DNA from: Gammaproteobacteria bacterium
Lineage (GTDB): Bacteria > Pseudomonadota > Gammaproteobacteria > Thiohalomonadales > Thiohalomonadaceae
Assembly (NCBI GenBank): GCA_026196575.1
Contig: JAPHSX010000038.1
Span: 66,860 to 130,859 of the forward strand
Direction: 5' to 3'
DNA: 64,000 nucleotides
Shown here: positions 25,000 through 37,924 of the stretch, piece by piece
Layout of the letters: each line of letters opens with the position of its first letter
Position numbering within the stretch: position 1 is the stretch's first letter
Translations under genes and position numbers: made by a program
The notes under the pieces: model-generated
The model's database searches: none
What the model was told of the DNA's origin: nothing
Seen by the model: the letters and a program-made list of their open reading frames with translations, nothing else

Positions 25000-25098
25000 G
25001 GTTTTCGCAAAGCGACCGGGCTATACTGCGCCCCGTTACCTTCACCCTTTTTCATACGGAAACCCTGCCACTTGGTTGCAAACGGAAAAAAACGCTCA

Positions 25099-26520
25099 AT
25101 GGAGCAGTGGGTCGCCCTGATCCGCGATCAGGAGATGCCGATCTTCGGCCACACGGTACAGAGCATTGTCAGCGTCGCCGAGGATGATGACGCCCCCGCT
25201 GCCGAACTGGCCGGCGTGGTGCTCAAGGATGCCTCACTGACGGCCCGTGTCCTCAAGCTGGTCAACTCCATCTACTACAATCCACAGCGCCAGCAAATGA
25301 GCACCATCAGCCGCGCAGTGGTCGTGCTCGGCTTCAACACGGTGCGCAACATGTGCCTCTCCATCAGCCTGGTGGATGCCTTTGTGCGAGGCAATGCCCG
25401 CGACCGCCTCACCCACGCCCTGGCCCGCGCCATCCACGCCGCGGTACAGGCCCGCTCCATCGCTATCACACGCGGCGACGACTCCCCCGAGGAGGTTTTT
25501 ATCGCCACCCTGCTCTACCACATCGGCGACATGGCCTTCTGGTGTTTCAGCGGCGAGGCCGGTGATGAGCTGGACGCGGTAATGAAGCAGCCGGGTTACA
25601 CCCCGGAGCAGGCGCAACAGGAGGTGCTCGGTTTTCCGCTGCGGGCACTCAGCAACAGCCTGGCCAACGAGTGGCAGCTCTGCACGCTGCTGCAGGATGT
25701 GATCAACCACCCCCGCGATGCCGGGGAGCGCGGCCGCAACATCCTCCTCGCCCATGAGGTGGCGGAGAGCGCCGAGAAGCAGGGGTGGGAGAGCCCGGAG
25801 ACGCAGGAGGTGATTCAACGGATTGCCAAACTGAGCGGCCGCTCCGGCAAAAACTGTATCGATCAGATCCACCACAACGCCCGCGAGGCCGCCGAGATCG
25901 CCACCTATTACGGCGCCGCCAGCGCCGCCCAGGCAATCCCCGTCCCCAGCGGCGGGGCACGCACAATGGCGGTGGAACCCGTCATCGACTACCCGCAGCC
26001 CGACGGCATGCTGCAACTGAGGATTTTGCGCGAACTCTCAATGCAGCTTGATAGTGGCACCGATCTGAACACGATGATGGAGATGGTGATGGAGGGGATC
26101 TACCGAGGGGTCGGCATGGATCGGGTGCTCTTCGCCATGCTCACCCCCGACCAAAAGGGGCTGCGCGCCAAATTCTGCCTGGGGCACGGCAACGAGAAGC
26201 TGAAAAACAGCTTCCACTTCATCCGCCTGCCCGAGGCCCGCAACATCTTCTTCGAGGTCATCGACCAGGGCAACAGCATGCTTGTCGACTGTGAGCGGCA
26301 CAAGGAGCTGCGCGCCCTGGTCGGCAACGCGGTTACCAGCGTCATCGGCCGGTGTCCCTTTCTGCTCTCGGCCGTCGCCATCAATGGCCGCGGGATTGGC
26401 CTGTTGTTCGCCGATCGCGCCCTGAGCGGGCGCGCCATGGACGAGGAGAGCGAGGAGAGTTTCAAACACTTCGCCAAACAGGCCAATATGGGACTCGCCC
26501 TGCTCGCCGGCCGCCGCTGA
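25099..26520 (+). CDS. HDOD-GAF signalling protein
   Basis: A protein of about 473 residues. The first 220 form an HDOD domain: PIFGHTVQSIVSVAEDDDAPAAELAGVVLKD, TARVLKLVNSIYYN and an L-x-x-IGDM segment. This is the metal-free HD-related fold used by output regulators such as GSU0919-like proteins. A linker rich in Ala and Pro follows, then a GAF domain (about 320-470, with LDSGTDLNTMMEMVMEGIYRGVGMDRVLF). It probably links a ligand-sensing GAF to HDOD-based protein interactions; no enzymatic site is visible. The ATG at 25099 is preferred; a TTG at 25072 is possible. Confidence 0.88.
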   Translation: MEQWVALIRDQEMPIFGHTVQSIVSVAEDDDAPAAELAGVVLKDASLTARVLKLVNSIYYNPQRQQMSTISRAVVVLGFNTVRNMCLSISLVDAFVRGNARDRLTHALARAIHAAVQARSIAITRGDDSPEEVFIATLLYHIGDMAFWCFSGEAGDELDAVMKQPGYTPEQAQQEVLGFPLRALSNSLANEWQLCTLLQDVINHPRDAGERGRNILLAHEVAESAEKQGWESPETQEVIQRIAKLSGRSGKNCIDQIHHNAREAAEIATYYGAASAAQAIPVPSGGARTMAVEPVIDYPQPDGMLQLRILRELSMQLDSGTDLNTMMEMVMEGIYRGVGMDRVLFAMLTPDQKGLRAKFCLGHGNEKLKNSFHFIRLPEARNIFFEVIDQGNSMLVDCERHKELRALVGNAVTSVIGRCPFLLSAVAINGRGIGLLFADRALSGRAMDEESEESFKHFAKQANMGLALLAGRR

Positions 26521-26558
26521 GCGAATCGCGGCAATACACAATAATCCCCCTGGTGACA

Positions 26559-26580
26559 AGCCCCGTGAGGCTCTTTTTTT
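26559..26580 (+). terminator. Candidate rho-independent terminator after the HDOD-GAF gene
   Basis: A short AGCC/GGCT stem with a 6-nt loop is followed by C and seven T residues. The stem is only 4 bp. An alternative longer pairing uses CCCCG upstream and CGGGG after the T run. It lies 38 bases after the stop codon, so the position is right, but the hairpin is weak. Confidence 0.4.
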
Positions 26581-26585
26581 CGGGG

Positions 26586-26816
26586 TTATGCACACCAAAA
26601 ACCAGGCCGGGCACGGATGTCAACAGTCAGGGCGAAATTTTTTCTGCTCGCCACGCCGCCAATGTAACTCACTGATTTTAATGGAAAATAAAATTTGTTC
26701 ACTTTCTCGCCGATCTAACCGCGCTACAGCAGTGATGCGGCCTGCAACCACTTTACCCCAAACCATCCACAAAGTTATCCACAGTTTTTGTGGATAACCC
26801 GACTACCCCAGTCGGG
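26586..26816. promoter_or_regulatory. DnaA-box cluster with hairpins upstream of priA
   Basis: Three sites match the DnaA-box consensus TTATNCACA: TTATGCACA at 26586-26594 (+), TTATCCACA at 26775-26783 (+) and the inverted TGTGGATAA at 26789-26797. The last two form a perfect 10-bp inverted repeat (26774-26783 and 26789-26798) around a 5-nt loop. An adjoining 7-bp hairpin is at 26798-26804 and 26810-26816. A degenerate box (CCATCCACA) is at 26763. An AT-rich stretch lies between the first and second boxes (26632-26700). The 392-base gap 26521-26912 holds no gene. DnaA binding could regulate priA. Confidence 0.6.
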
Positions 26817-26912
26817 ACAACGGGTTAGCGCACTATTGCTAGATTTCCCCTTAAGCATAAAGGCTAAATTGGTGCGGGAATTTTTCCAAAAAAGTCGTGA
26901 TAAACTCGCCCC

Positions 26913-29114
<2,202 letters not shown>

Positions 29115-29244
29115 CGTCAGGTAACAGCTCTCAGGCTGAGCAGTCACCTGTTGGCTGCTTACACTGGCCTTGCGGCTCTACCGCAAGAGCGGGGATAATG
29201 GCCGACCTACTATTCATCGCTACAACCCGGTCTCTATTGCCCCT

Positions 29245-31011
29245 ATGAAAGCCCACCTTCAGCAACTCGTTACCGCCGCCCTGCACGACCTTACCAGTGC
29301 CGGGGTGTTCGACTTTGATCTGCCCGCCAACATTGTCATTGAGCGCGCCCGCGACAGCGCCCACGGCGATTTTGCCTGCAACATTGCGATGGTGCTGGCG
29401 AAGGCGGCGCGCAGCAAACCGCGCGAGCTGGCGGAGAAGATCGTCGCCCACCTGCCCCCCTCCGAGTATCTGGCCAGGGTGGAGATCGCCGGGCCTGGCT
29501 TTATCAACCTCACCCTGACCCCGGGCGCCTATCACGCCGAGGTGGGGGCGGTGCTGGAGGCGGGCGAGGCCTATGGTCGCTCCGCTATCGGTGCCGGCAA
29601 GCGGGTGCAGGTGGAGTTTGTCTCGGCCAATCCGACCGGTCCGCTGCATGTCGGCCACGGTCGTGGTGCCGCCTACGGCGCCACCGTCGCCGACCTGCTG
29701 GCGGCGGTCGGCTTTCAGGTACACCGCGAATACTATGTGAACGATGCCGGGCGGCAGATGGATATCCTCGCCACCTCGGTCTGGCTGCGTTACCTGGAGC
29801 TGGCCGGCGAGAGCCTCACCTTCCCCAGCAACGGCTACAAGGGCGACTACGTCTGGGACATCGCCGCCGGGCTGCACCGCGAGCACGGCGACGCCTGGCG
29901 CAAGGTGTCCAGCGAGGTGTTCGACGGCATTCCGCCCGATGAGCCGGCCGGTGGCGACAAGGAGGTGCACATCGACGCCCTTATCATGCAGGCGCGCTCA
30001 ATGCTGGGCGATGAGGCATATCTGCGGATCTTCGATCGGGCGCTCAATGTGATCCTCGACGATATCCGCAAGGATCTGGCCGAGTTCGGGGTGGTCTACG
30101 ATGAGTGGTTTGCCGAGCGCTCGCTGGTCTCCTCGGGCAAGGTGGATGCGGCGATCGAGCAGCTGAAGAGATCGGGCCACGTCTACGAGGAGAAGGGGGC
30201 GTTCTGGTTCCGCTCCACCGATTTTGGCGACGAGAAGGATCGGGTGGTGGTGCGCGACAATGGGGTGAAGACCTACTTCGCCTCCGATATTGCCTACCAC
30301 TGGCACAAGCTGGAGCGCGGCTTTGACCGGGTGATCGATATCTGGGGCGCCGACCATCACGGCTATGTGCCACGGGTCAAGGCGGCGCTCACCGCGATGG
30401 GTGACAAGGCCGATGCCGACAGGCTCGACGTGTTGCTGGTGCAGTTCGCCATCCTCTATCGCAACGGCGTCAAGGCGCAGATGTCGACCCGCTCCGGCGA
30501 GTTTGTCACCCTGCGCGAGCTGCGCGAGGAGGTGGGCAACGATGCGGCGCGCTTCTTCTATGTGATGCGCAAGTGCGAGCAGCACATGGACTTTGACCTC
30601 GACCTGGCCAAGTCGCAGTCCACCGACAACCCGCTGTTCTACATCCAGTACGCCCACGCCCGCGTCTGCAGCGTGCTGCGGCAGCTGGCGGAGAAGGGTT
30701 TCTCCTACGACCGTCAAAACGGCCTCGACAATCTGGCCCTGCTCGGCGAATCGCACGAACAGGCACTGCTGCGCAACCTCAGCCGCTACCCCGAGGTGGT
30801 GGAGGGGGCGGCGCTCAACCACGAGCCGCACCAGCTCGCCCACTACCTGCGCGAGCTGGCCAACGACTTTCACACCTACTACAACGCCCACCAGTTCCTG
30901 GTCGATGAGGGCGCGCTGCGCGATGCACGCCTCACTCTCATTCAGGCAGCCCGCCAGGTGCTGGCCAACGGTCTCGGCCTGCTCGGCGTCTCCGCCCCGG
31001 AGAGCATGTAA
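29245..31011 (+). CDS. argS: Arginyl-tRNA synthetase
   Basis: A 588-residue class I synthetase that charges tRNA-Arg. The N-terminal add-1 domain ([16 protein letters not shown]) is followed by [21 protein letters not shown], containing the HIGH-type HVGH (about 134-137). [13 protein letters not shown] and [15 protein letters not shown] (a relaxed KMSKS, as usual in ArgS) come next. The C-terminal anticodon-binding domain ends [12 protein letters not shown]. The ATG at 29245 gives the family N-terminus. Its stop overlaps the start of the SPOR-protein gene (TAATG). Confidence 0.98.
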   Translation: MKAHLQQLVTAALHDLTSAGVFDFDLPANIVIERARDSAHGDFACNIAMVLAKAARSKPRELAEKIVAHLPPSEYLARVEIAGPGFINLTLTPGAYHAEVGAVLEAGEAYGRSAIGAGKRVQVEFVSANPTGPLHVGHGRGAAYGATVADLLAAVGFQVHREYYVNDAGRQMDILATSVWLRYLELAGESLTFPSNGYKGDYVWDIAAGLHREHGDAWRKVSSEVFDGIPPDEPAGGDKEVHIDALIMQARSMLGDEAYLRIFDRALNVILDDIRKDLAEFGVVYDEWFAERSLVSSGKVDAAIEQLKRSGHVYEEKGAFWFRSTDFGDEKDRVVVRDNGVKTYFASDIAYHWHKLERGFDRVIDIWGADHHGYVPRVKAALTAMGDKADADRLDVLLVQFAILYRNGVKAQMSTRSGEFVTLRELREEVGNDAARFFYVMRKCEQHMDFDLDLAKSQSTDNPLFYIQYAHARVCSVLRQLAEKGFSYDRQNGLDNLALLGESHEQALLRNLSRYPEVVEGAALNHEPHQLAHYLRELANDFHTYYNAHQFLVDEGALRDARLTLIQAARQVLANGLGLLGVSAPESM

Positions 31012-31586
31012 TGGCGCGTGACTACGCCAAGCGCACCACCACCCGTAAGCCGCCCCCAAAGCCGCTGCCCGGCTGGTTGTGGCTGCTGGGCGGTCTGTTG
31101 GTAGGGCTTTTTATTGCCTTTCTGGTCTATCTGCAACAGCAGGGGGGAAGCCCCTTCAAGGGCACGACCAAACCGGGGCCCGCTGCTACCGATACCCGCG
31201 CCGTTACCAAGCCGGTGATCCCCAAGGCCCCCATGACGCCGCCAAAGAGGGAGGGGATTAACTTCGACTTCTACAGCATCCTTCCCGAACAGGAGGTGGT
31301 GATCCCCGAGTCGGAGCTGGCAAAGGGCCGGACGATACAGGAGAAGGCCAACTACTACCTGCAGGTCGGCTCCTTCAAGAGCAACGAGGATGCCCAGGCA
31401 CGGATGGCCGAACTGTTCCTGCTCAACCTCAACCCGACCATTCAAAAGGTGACGATCGACGGTGGCAACAGCTGGCACCGGGTGCGGGTCGGCCCCTACA
31501 CCGACCAGCGCAAGCTCGACCAGGCGCGGCGGCGATTGCAGGATAACGGCATCGACTTCTTCGTGGTCAAGGAGCGGCAGGGGTAG
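31011..31586 (+). CDS. FtsN-like SPOR-domain protein
   Basis: A 191-residue protein with a short basic cytoplasmic N-terminus, one membrane helix (about 23-43, WLWLLGGLLVGLFIAFLVYL), a Pro/Lys-rich periplasmic linker and a C-terminal SPOR domain (about 115-190). The SPOR domain shows YYLQVGSFKSNEDAQARMAE and WHRVRVGPYTD, which bind glycan strands lacking stem peptides at division sites. Topology and the argS linkage match FtsN-type division proteins of gammaproteobacteria. The family is loose, so ftsN itself is not certain. Confidence 0.85.
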   Translation: MARDYAKRTTTRKPPPKPLPGWLWLLGGLLVGLFIAFLVYLQQQGGSPFKGTTKPGPAATDTRAVTKPVIPKAPMTPPKREGINFDFYSILPEQEVVIPESELAKGRTIQEKANYYLQVGSFKSNEDAQARMAELFLLNLNPTIQKVTIDGGNSWHRVRVGPYTDQRKLDQARRRLQDNGIDFFVVKERQG

Positions 31587-31688
31587 TCAGTGGCAAACTG
31601 GCCGCTATGCACGGGGTCTTTATCCTGTGCGCCCTGATCACCCAACGTGCCTTCCGGCAGTACGGTAGGTAACCCCTTTCAGGTACGG

Positions 31689-33551
31689 CTACACGCGATA
31701 GCGGCTTACCAGGGTGTGCAGGTGGCTGGAGAGCTGCGCCAGATCGCCGCTGGCCATGGTGATTTGGCTGACGCTGTTGCCGGTATCGTCCACGCTCTGT
31801 TTGATGGCGCCCACGCTCCGTGCCACATCGGCGGCCACCTGACCCTGCTGCTGCGAGGCGCTGGCGATGTGGGTCGCCATTTCGTGGATGGTGCGAATGG
31901 CCGAGGTGATCTCCCCCAGGGCCTTGTTCGCCTCACCGGCGTGCCTGACACCGGTTTGTGCACTCAGCTTTCCCTGTTCCATGGCGGTTACTGCCTGCTG
32001 GGTTCCATCCTGGAGTCTGGCGATCATTTCGTTGATCTCGCGCGTGGAGGCTTGTGTGCGTGAGGCCAGTGAGCGTACCTCGTCGGCCACCACCGCGAAG
32101 CCGCGTCCCTGTTCACCGGCGCGCGCTGCCTCGATGGCGGCATTGAGGGCCAGCAGATTGGTCTGTTCGGCGATCCCCCTGATTACATCGAGCACGCTGC
32201 CGATGCGGCCGCTCTCCTGTTCCAGATTGGCAATGACCGTACCGGTGCGTGCGACCTCGTCGGCCAGCGAGTTGATGGTGGCGACCGTCGCGCTAACCAC
32301 CTGACTGCCGCGCTTGACCGCCTCTTCTGCCAGTTCGGTGGTCTGTGCCGTCTCCGCGGTGCTGTTGGCCACCTCCTGTACCGAGGCGCTCATCTCCTCG
32401 ATGGCGGCGGCAACCGTTTCGGTGTCATTGGTCTGCTGCTGCATGCGCCCATCGGTCTCCGCGGTAATGGAGGAGAGCTCCTCGGCGGCGGCGCTCACCT
32501 GGGTGGTGGAGCTGATGACCGCTTCAATGACATCCTGGAAGTCGCCGAGCAGTTTATTGAGGTCGTCGCCCATTGCCGCCACCTCATCCTTGCCGCTGGT
32601 GGCCACCCGCAGACTCAGGTCATTGTCCCTGCGGATACGCCCCATCGTCTCCATCATGTGATGGATGGGCCGGATGATGGAGCCTGCCAGGGTGGCTATC
32701 ACGCCGAGTGCGAGCAGGATGATGAAGATGGAAAAGAGGGTGACGGTGGTGTGAAGGGTGGTGATCTTGCCTGTGGCGGTCGCACTGACCGAGGCGACCA
32801 TCTCTTCGAGCAGGGTCTCGGTCTGATGCACGGTGTCACGCATCTTGCCGTTGAGCCCCTCTTTGCTGCCCATCCCCTTTTCGCGATAGCCGTCGACCAG
32901 GGCGTGAAAGTCGCGGGCATAGAGGTCGAGCTGACGGTTGAGTCGCTGCTTTAACTCGCTCGCGTAGGTGGAGTCGGCGATGGCGATCCGCATCCTGGCC
33001 AGGTTGTCATCCAGGCTTTTCACATACTTGATATTCTCGCGCAGCATGAAGTCCTTCTCATTGCGGCGCAGGGTCAGCATCATGCCGGTCAGGCGATCGT
33101 CGTTGAGTGTCTTCAGTTCACCCTCCACGTTATGTACCGCCTCGCGAAGCGAGCCGTAGAGTCCATCCTTTTCGTGCAGTCCGATCCGTTTCTGTGTCGC
33201 GACCAGCTCCAGGAAGATCTGTTGGTACTGGTGCAGAATTTCCGCCAGCCGCTCGGCCGTGCTGTGATCCATGCCGTATTTGGCCATGCCGGTGGCGAGC
33301 TCCCCCACCTTGGCGATGAGCGTGGCGTGATCCTCCTTAAAACCCTTTTCATACTTGAGGTCAAAGCGGGCCAGGAAATCCTTCTCGCGGCGGCGCAGCA
33401 GCAACATGCCGCTGTTTGCCTGCTCGATGTTGAGGCGTACCGTGTCCAGCCCGGAGGTGACGCGCGTGCTGTATTGCACCAGTGCCGCTTGTAGCAACAT
33501 GCTGATGGTAACCAGTGCGGCGAGGAGGATGAGGCGTTTTTTTATGGTCAT
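31689..33551 (-). CDS. Methyl-accepting chemotaxis protein with HBM-type sensor
   Basis: A 620-residue receptor. TM1 is at about residues 7-27. A long helical periplasmic domain (about 30-275) contains two related motifs, [17 protein letters not shown] and [16 protein letters not shown]. This is the pattern of the helical bimodular (HBM) domain found in McpS-type receptors for organic acids. TM2 is near 285-305, then HAMP and a signalling domain with the hairpin tip [20 protein letters not shown]. The ATG at 33551 has AGGAG ten bases upstream; a longer in-frame extension is not supported. No C-terminal CheR-binding pentapeptide is seen. The ligand is not determinable here. Confidence 0.9.
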   Translation of the reverse strand: MTIKKRLILLAALVTISMLLQAALVQYSTRVTSGLDTVRLNIEQANSGMLLLRRREKDFLARFDLKYEKGFKEDHATLIAKVGELATGMAKYGMDHSTAERLAEILHQYQQIFLELVATQKRIGLHEKDGLYGSLREAVHNVEGELKTLNDDRLTGMMLTLRRNEKDFMLRENIKYVKSLDDNLARMRIAIADSTYASELKQRLNRQLDLYARDFHALVDGYREKGMGSKEGLNGKMRDTVHQTETLLEEMVASVSATATGKITTLHTTVTLFSIFIILLALGVIATLAGSIIRPIHHMMETMGRIRRDNDLSLRVATSGKDEVAAMGDDLNKLLGDFQDVIEAVISSTTQVSAAAEELSSITAETDGRMQQQTNDTETVAAAIEEMSASVQEVANSTAETAQTTELAEEAVKRGSQVVSATVATINSLADEVARTGTVIANLEQESGRIGSVLDVIRGIAEQTNLLALNAAIEAARAGEQGRGFAVVADEVRSLASRTQASTREINEMIARLQDGTQQAVTAMEQGKLSAQTGVRHAGEANKALGEITSAIRTIHEMATHIASASQQQGQVAADVARSVGAIKQSVDDTGNSVSQITMASGDLAQLSSHLHTLVSRYRV

Positions 33552-33887
33552 TGCCGGTGAGCTCCTGCTCGGGTTGTTTTTAACCGGTACTCTCCCGCGG
33601 ACGTCAGCAGACGGGCAACCGATACTGGCGCCAGCGAGGGGGTTCTTGCATGGGGTAAGGAGGCACTCCATCCCTGAGTCATTAGCCCTGTCTCCAGACA
33701 GTTGTGTGGCGGGGCCGGGCGTGTGGAGTGGATGCCCGGATAGGGTCTCAGACTAGTAAGCAGGGGTGCGGCTGTCAATACCGGTTCATCACGATCCTTG
33801 ATGAAGGTCACGTTTTGGCCGGGGTGACAAGGGGGTGTGGAGGAGGGGTGGGAGGGGACTACGCCCCGCTCTTATGGTGCCGTGTCG
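33552..33887. other. Intergenic region between two chemoreceptor genes
   Basis: About 336 bases with no credible gene. It holds the upstream region of the minus-strand HBM receptor, including a candidate promoter at 33750-33778, and the 3' flank of the second receptor. No convincing terminator was found. Confidence 0.6.
33750..33778 (-). promoter_or_regulatory. Candidate promoter of the HBM chemoreceptor gene
   Basis: A perfect TTGACA (33773-33778, minus strand) is followed after 17 bp by TAGTCT (33750-33755), which matches the -10 consensus at three of six positions. It lies about 200 bases before the ATG, leaving a long leader. Confidence 0.4.
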
Positions 33888-35912
33888 TCAGGTCTTGAAC
33901 TGCCCGACCAGCTGGTGCAGTTCGGCGGCGAGCTGCGCCAGCCCTTCGCTGGCCTGTGCGGTACGGGCGGAGCCGTCGGCGGTCTGTGTGGAGAGGGTGT
34001 TGATGGTGCTGATGTTGCGGCTCATCTCCGTGGCCACCGCGCTCTGCTCCTCGGCGGCGCTGGCGATAAGGGCGTTCATTTCGTTAATCGAGGCGACCGC
34101 GCCGGCGATGGTCTCCAGGGCGCTGTCTGCCGCAGCCGCCTGGGTCACTCCGTCGTTCGCCTGGGCGCGCCCCTGCTCCATCACCGTCACGGCGTTGCGT
34201 GTGCCCTGTTGCAGCCTTTCGATCATTGCCTGGATCTCTTGCGTGGATTGGCGGGTGCGCGAGGCAAGGGTGCGAACCTCGTCGGCCACCACGGCGAAGC
34301 CGCGTCCCTGTTCGCCGGCGCGCGCCGCCTCGATGGCGGCATTGAGTGCCAGCAGGTTGGTCTGCTCGGCAACGCCCTGGATCACGTCGAGCACCGAGCC
34401 GATGTTTTCACTCTCCAGCGCCAGTTGCTGGATGGTGGCGGAGGCGTCTGTGACCGCCTCGGCCAGGGTGTTGATGGTGGCGACGGTGCGGCCGACTACC
34501 TGGCGCCCCTGTCGGGTGGCGGTATCGGCCCGGGTGGCAGAGTCGGCGGCACTGGCGGCGTTGTGCGCCACCTCCTGCACCGTGACCGCCATCTGTTCCA
34601 TCGCCGTGGCGATCTGGCCGGTCTGCGACTGCTGTTGTGTCATGTTGTGGTTGGTCTGTTCGGTGACCGTGGTGAGCGCGGCGACGGACGTCTCCAGCCT
34701 GGCACTGGAGAGGGTGACCCGCTCGATGGTGTCGCGGATCTTCGCCACGAAGTGGTTGAAGCCATGGGCGATATCGCCGATCTCATCATTGCTGGTGGCG
34801 TTGAGGGCGACGTTGAGGTTGCCCTCACCCTGGCCGATGTCGAGCAGGCTATCGGCCACCCTTTTCAGCGGTCGCGCGATGTTCAGTACACTGATGAGGA
34901 TGGCGGCGATGGCCACTACCAGACCGAGTAGCATGGCGATGGTGAGCAGGGTGTAGGCGGAGCCCCTGGAATTTTCGGCCTGTGCGGCCTCTGCCTCGAC
35001 CACGCGGGTGGTGATGCCCTCCAGGGCATCGAGCTGTTGCAGCAGGGTCTCGCTGCTGTCGATAAAGCGTTGGTGGCTGTCGTGAAATTTGATGAAGTGG
35101 CTGATGCCCTCACTGGCGCTGGCGCGGTGTTGCTGCAACAGCGTGTGCAATACGTCGATATAGCTCTCGCCTCCATACTTTACCGCAAGGATCGGTTCCT
35201 GAAAGGCCTCCAGTTTGCCGAGCTGCACCGTCAATGCCTCAAGCTCGATGGCGGAGTTGTCGAGGGTGGCCACCGCGCGGTCGACCACCACGCTGCCGCT
35301 GGTCAGTTGGCGGTAGTCGCGCAGGCGGTTGAGTAGCAGGATGCGCAGCCGCAGCGCCCCGTTGGCGCCTGTCCAGCGCTCTTCGATATCGTGCCAGCTG
35401 AAGGCGCGCTCCGCTTCGTCGCGCAGTGCATCCATGGCGTCGTTGCCGAGGCGCTCGACCACCTCGGTAAAGGCCACGAACTCGGCGACGTTTGCCTGCA
35501 GGAGGGCGTAGGCCATGGCGTAGTCGTGTGAGGCGGTACGCAGGGCATCACGCCGCTGGCCGAAGATGTCGACCGTCTGTTGCAGCGCTTCGCCGATCTG
35601 GGGCGGGATGCGCTCGGCGGCGAACATGCGCCGCAACGCCTCGTCCGCCGCCTGCTGGGCGCTGTCCAGTGCCGGCGGCTCCATCACCTTGCCGGTGCGG
35701 GCGGCCTGTACCATGGTATCGATGGCGATAATCTGGCGTTGCAGCGAGATCTTTCCCTCCATGGCGCCATCGGCGGTCTCCCAGGCAGGGCCCATAATGG
35801 TGTCGATGGCGGTGGAGAGGCGGTTGACCGAGATAAAGCCGGTGGCGCTGGCGATCAGCAACATCACGGTAATCAGCGCAAAACTGGTGACAAGTTTTGT
35901 GGTTAATTTCAT
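33888..35912 (-). CDS. Methyl-accepting chemotaxis protein
   Basis: A 674-residue receptor. TM1 is at about 8-28 ([20 protein letters not shown]). A large helical periplasmic domain (about 30-325) has no motif that I recognise. TM2 is at about 333-353 ([24 protein letters not shown]), then HAMP and a methyl-accepting signalling domain. The conserved tip is [20 protein letters not shown], followed by [15 protein letters not shown]. There is no C-terminal CheR-binding pentapeptide. Its signalling domain is closely similar to that of the neighbouring receptor, but the sensor differs, suggesting a pair with different ligands. Confidence 0.9.
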   Translation of the reverse strand: MKLTTKLVTSFALITVMLLIASATGFISVNRLSTAIDTIMGPAWETADGAMEGKISLQRQIIAIDTMVQAARTGKVMEPPALDSAQQAADEALRRMFAAERIPPQIGEALQQTVDIFGQRRDALRTASHDYAMAYALLQANVAEFVAFTEVVERLGNDAMDALRDEAERAFSWHDIEERWTGANGALRLRILLLNRLRDYRQLTSGSVVVDRAVATLDNSAIELEALTVQLGKLEAFQEPILAVKYGGESYIDVLHTLLQQHRASASEGISHFIKFHDSHQRFIDSSETLLQQLDALEGITTRVVEAEAAQAENSRGSAYTLLTIAMLLGLVVAIAAILISVLNIARPLKRVADSLLDIGQGEGNLNVALNATSNDEIGDIAHGFNHFVAKIRDTIERVTLSSARLETSVAALTTVTEQTNHNMTQQQSQTGQIATAMEQMAVTVQEVAHNAASAADSATRADTATRQGRQVVGRTVATINTLAEAVTDASATIQQLALESENIGSVLDVIQGVAEQTNLLALNAAIEAARAGEQGRGFAVVADEVRTLASRTRQSTQEIQAMIERLQQGTRNAVTVMEQGRAQANDGVTQAAAADSALETIAGAVASINEMNALIASAAEEQSAVATEMSRNISTINTLSTQTADGSARTAQASEGLAQLAAELHQLVGQFKT

Positions 35913-36061
35913 TCTGCCCTGCCTGCTCTGTGTTAGTGGATCGGTTACAGCGCGGTGCGGGTGGCTTGGTGGGGTGCGGTGGACTCCCCGCCCACGGCGA
36001 CGGCGCGAATATTAGTGAAGACTAATTTACTGGTGCAGTGTAGGGGGGGGAGATGTCGGTT

Positions 36062-36745
36062 TTATGACAAGGGTGGCGCGTTGCCGGGGGTGGTGGTGCC
36101 AACCCTTTCGAGCTGCTGTTGCAGGTGGGTGAGAAGTTGTGCGGAGAGCCGTTCCATGTTGGCGATGCTGCTGCCGAGGCCAAGGCGGCGCAGGTCGGTA
36201 ACGGCCATGCCGGGGTGGCCACAGGGGTTGATGCGGGAGAAGGGGTCGAGATCCATGGCGACGTTGAGGCTGAGGCCGTGGTAGCTGCAGCCGCGTTTTA
36301 TGCGCAGCCCGAGGGCGGCGACCTTGGCCCCCGCCACGTAGACCCCGGGGGCGTCGGGGCGGGCATGGGCGTCAATGTGGTGGTCGGCCAGCAGGCCGAT
36401 CACCGCCTGTTCCAGCGCGCTTACCAGCTGGCGTACCCCCATCTTGCGGCGGCGCAGATCCAGCAGCAGATAGACGATGAGCTGGCCGGGGCCGTGGTAG
36501 GTGGCCTGGCCGCCGCGATCGACTTCGATCACCGGGATGTCGCCGGGGGTCAGCAGGTGCTCGGCCTTGCCGTTCATCCCCTGGGTGAAGGTGGGGGGGT
36601 GTTGCAGCAGCCAGATTTCATCGGTGGTGCTGGCCGTGCGCGCGGCGGTGAAGTCGCGCATCGCGGTGAAGGTTTGCTGGTAATCAACCAGCCCCAGGTG
36701 GCGTATCAGCAAGGGGTGGGCAGTGACCGGTGACGGGGAGGGCAT
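36062..36745 (-). CDS. lipB: Octanoyltransferase LipB
   Basis: A 227-residue enzyme that moves the octanoyl group from acyl carrier protein to lipoyl domains of pyruvate and 2-oxoglutarate dehydrogenases, the first step of lipoate synthesis. The fold motifs [18 protein letters not shown] (about 77-94) and [14 protein letters not shown] (catalytic Lys, about 138-151) are present, as is the catalytic Cys in NPCGHPG (about 174). AGAG lies eight bases before the ATG. It follows ybeD, the usual gammaproteobacterial order. Confidence 0.97.
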   Translation of the reverse strand: MPSPSPVTAHPLLIRHLGLVDYQQTFTAMRDFTAARTASTTDEIWLLQHPPTFTQGMNGKAEHLLTPGDIPVIEVDRGGQATYHGPGQLIVYLLLDLRRRKMGVRQLVSALEQAVIGLLADHHIDAHARPDAPGVYVAGAKVAALGLRIKRGCSYHGLSLNVAMDLDPFSRINPCGHPGMAVTDLRRLGLGSSIANMERLSAQLLTHLQQQLERVGTTTPGNAPPLS

Positions 36746-36789
36746 CGGGTTTCTCTTGAACGGGTTACCGGAGGCTGCTTGCCCTGGTG

Positions 36790-37059
36790 CTACAGCGCCA
36801 TCAGCACCTGCTCGCAGGCGGTCAATTCGTAGTAGATGCTGTCGAGCTGCTCGCGGCTGGTGGCGCAGACGGTGACGGTGACGGCGAGGTATTTGCCGCC
36901 GCTGGAGTTGCGGCTGACCACTGCCCCCTCCCCCAGGTCGGGGCAGTGCTTGCGCACCAGCGAGACTACCTGCGCCTCGAAATCGGTGCTGTTCGGCCCC
37001 ATCGCCTTGATCGGAAACTGGCAGGGGAACTCCAGCGGGCTCTGCGCCTTGTCGCTCAT
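36790..37059 (-). CDS. ybeD: YbeD/DUF493-family protein
   Basis: An 89-residue protein of the YbeD family ([22 protein letters not shown], then [17 protein letters not shown]). The fold resembles the ACT-like regulatory domain, and a role in lipoate or D-serine-related regulation has been proposed, not proven. The ATG at 37059 gives the correct family length; the longer upstream frame lies in the aminotransferase gene. It starts one base after the aminotransferase stop and precedes lipB. Confidence 0.93.
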   Translation of the reverse strand: MSDKAQSPLEFPCQFPIKAMGPNSTDFEAQVVSLVRKHCPDLGEGAVVSRNSSGGKYLAVTVTVCATSREQLDSIYYELTACEQVLMAL

Positions 37060-37060
37060 G

Positions 37061-37924
37061 TTACGCCTCCCGGCCCTCGCGAAAGGCCTGTTTGTACGCC
37101 TGATAGTGGCGGCTGATCTCCCCCCAGATGGGGCCGGGACGGCCATTTGCAACGGGCTGGCGGTTCAGCTCGACCACCGGCACGATCTCGCGGGTCGAGG
37201 AGGTGAGCCAGATCTCGTCGGCCTGGCGCAGCGCCTCCTCGTCGAGGCGCTGCTCCTGGCACGGGATCTGGTGGCGTTGGCACAGCTCCACCACCAGGTC
37301 GCGGGTGATGCCGGGCAGCAGCAACTGCCCGGTGGGTGGGGTGGTGACCAAGCCGTCGCGCACCACGAAGATGTTGCTGGCGGTCCCCTCGGTCACCGCG
37401 CCATCGCGCACCATGATCGCCTCGTCCGCCCCGGCCTCAAGCGCCTGCTGGCGCAGCAGGATGTTGGGCAGCAGGGCGATGCTCTTGATGTGGCAGAGCT
37501 GCCAGCGGATATCCTCGACGGTGATGGCGTGGCTCGGCGCGGGCGCCTCCGCGCTCACCGCAAGCGGGGTGCTCATGGCAAAGAGGGTGGGCGGGGTGTT
37601 GAGGGGGAAACGGTGGTCGCGCGCGGAGACGCCGCGGGTGAGCTGCAGGTAGAGCGACTGGTCGCCACCGCCGTTGCGTCTGACCAGCTCCTCCAGCAGC
37701 GTCTGCCACTGCGGGTGGGAGAGGGGGTTGGCGAGGTGGATGGCCTGCAGGCTCTGATCGAGCCGTTGCAGATGGTGCGCCAGACGGAACAGGCGGCCGC
37801 CGTAGACCGGAATCACCTCATAGATGCCGTCGCCGAAGATAAAGCCGCGATCCAGCACCGAGACCTTCGCCTCGGCCAGCGGCATGAACTCACCATTCAG
37901 ATAGACATCGCCCTGTCCGCTCAT
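37061..37924 (-). CDS. dat: D-amino acid aminotransferase (class IV PLP enzyme)
   Basis: A 287-residue fold-type IV aminotransferase. VSVLDRGFIFGDGIYEVIPVY marks the N-terminal part, the PLP Lys is in CHIKSIALLPNILLRQQAL (about 146), and EGTASNIFVV and LLPGITRD bind the phosphate and substrate. The DRGFIFGDGIYEV pattern and context favour D-alanine/D-glutamate transamination over branched-chain or aminodeoxychorismate chemistry. The start overlaps the dacA stop by 4 bp, coupling it to a peptidoglycan enzyme. Supplying or recycling D-amino acids for the wall is a reasonable inference. Confidence 0.9.
   Translation of the reverse strand: MSGQGDVYLNGEFMPLAEAKVSVLDRGFIFGDGIYEVIPVYGGRLFRLAHHLQRLDQSLQAIHLANPLSHPQWQTLLEELVRRNGGGDQSLYLQLTRGVSARDHRFPLNTPPTLFAMSTPLAVSAEAPAPSHAITVEDIRWQLCHIKSIALLPNILLRQQALEAGADEAIMVRDGAVTEGTASNIFVVRDGLVTTPPTGQLLLPGITRDLVVELCQRHQIPCQEQRLDEEALRQADEIWLTSSTREIVPVVELNRQPVANGRPGPIWGEISRHYQAYKQAFREGREA

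Noticed and set aside
26586-26816. Calling the DnaA-box cluster the chromosomal oriC
   Set aside because: Only three boxes were found, dnaA, dnaN, gidA and parAB are not nearby, and GC skew could not be calculated; it is reported as a DnaA-site cluster only.
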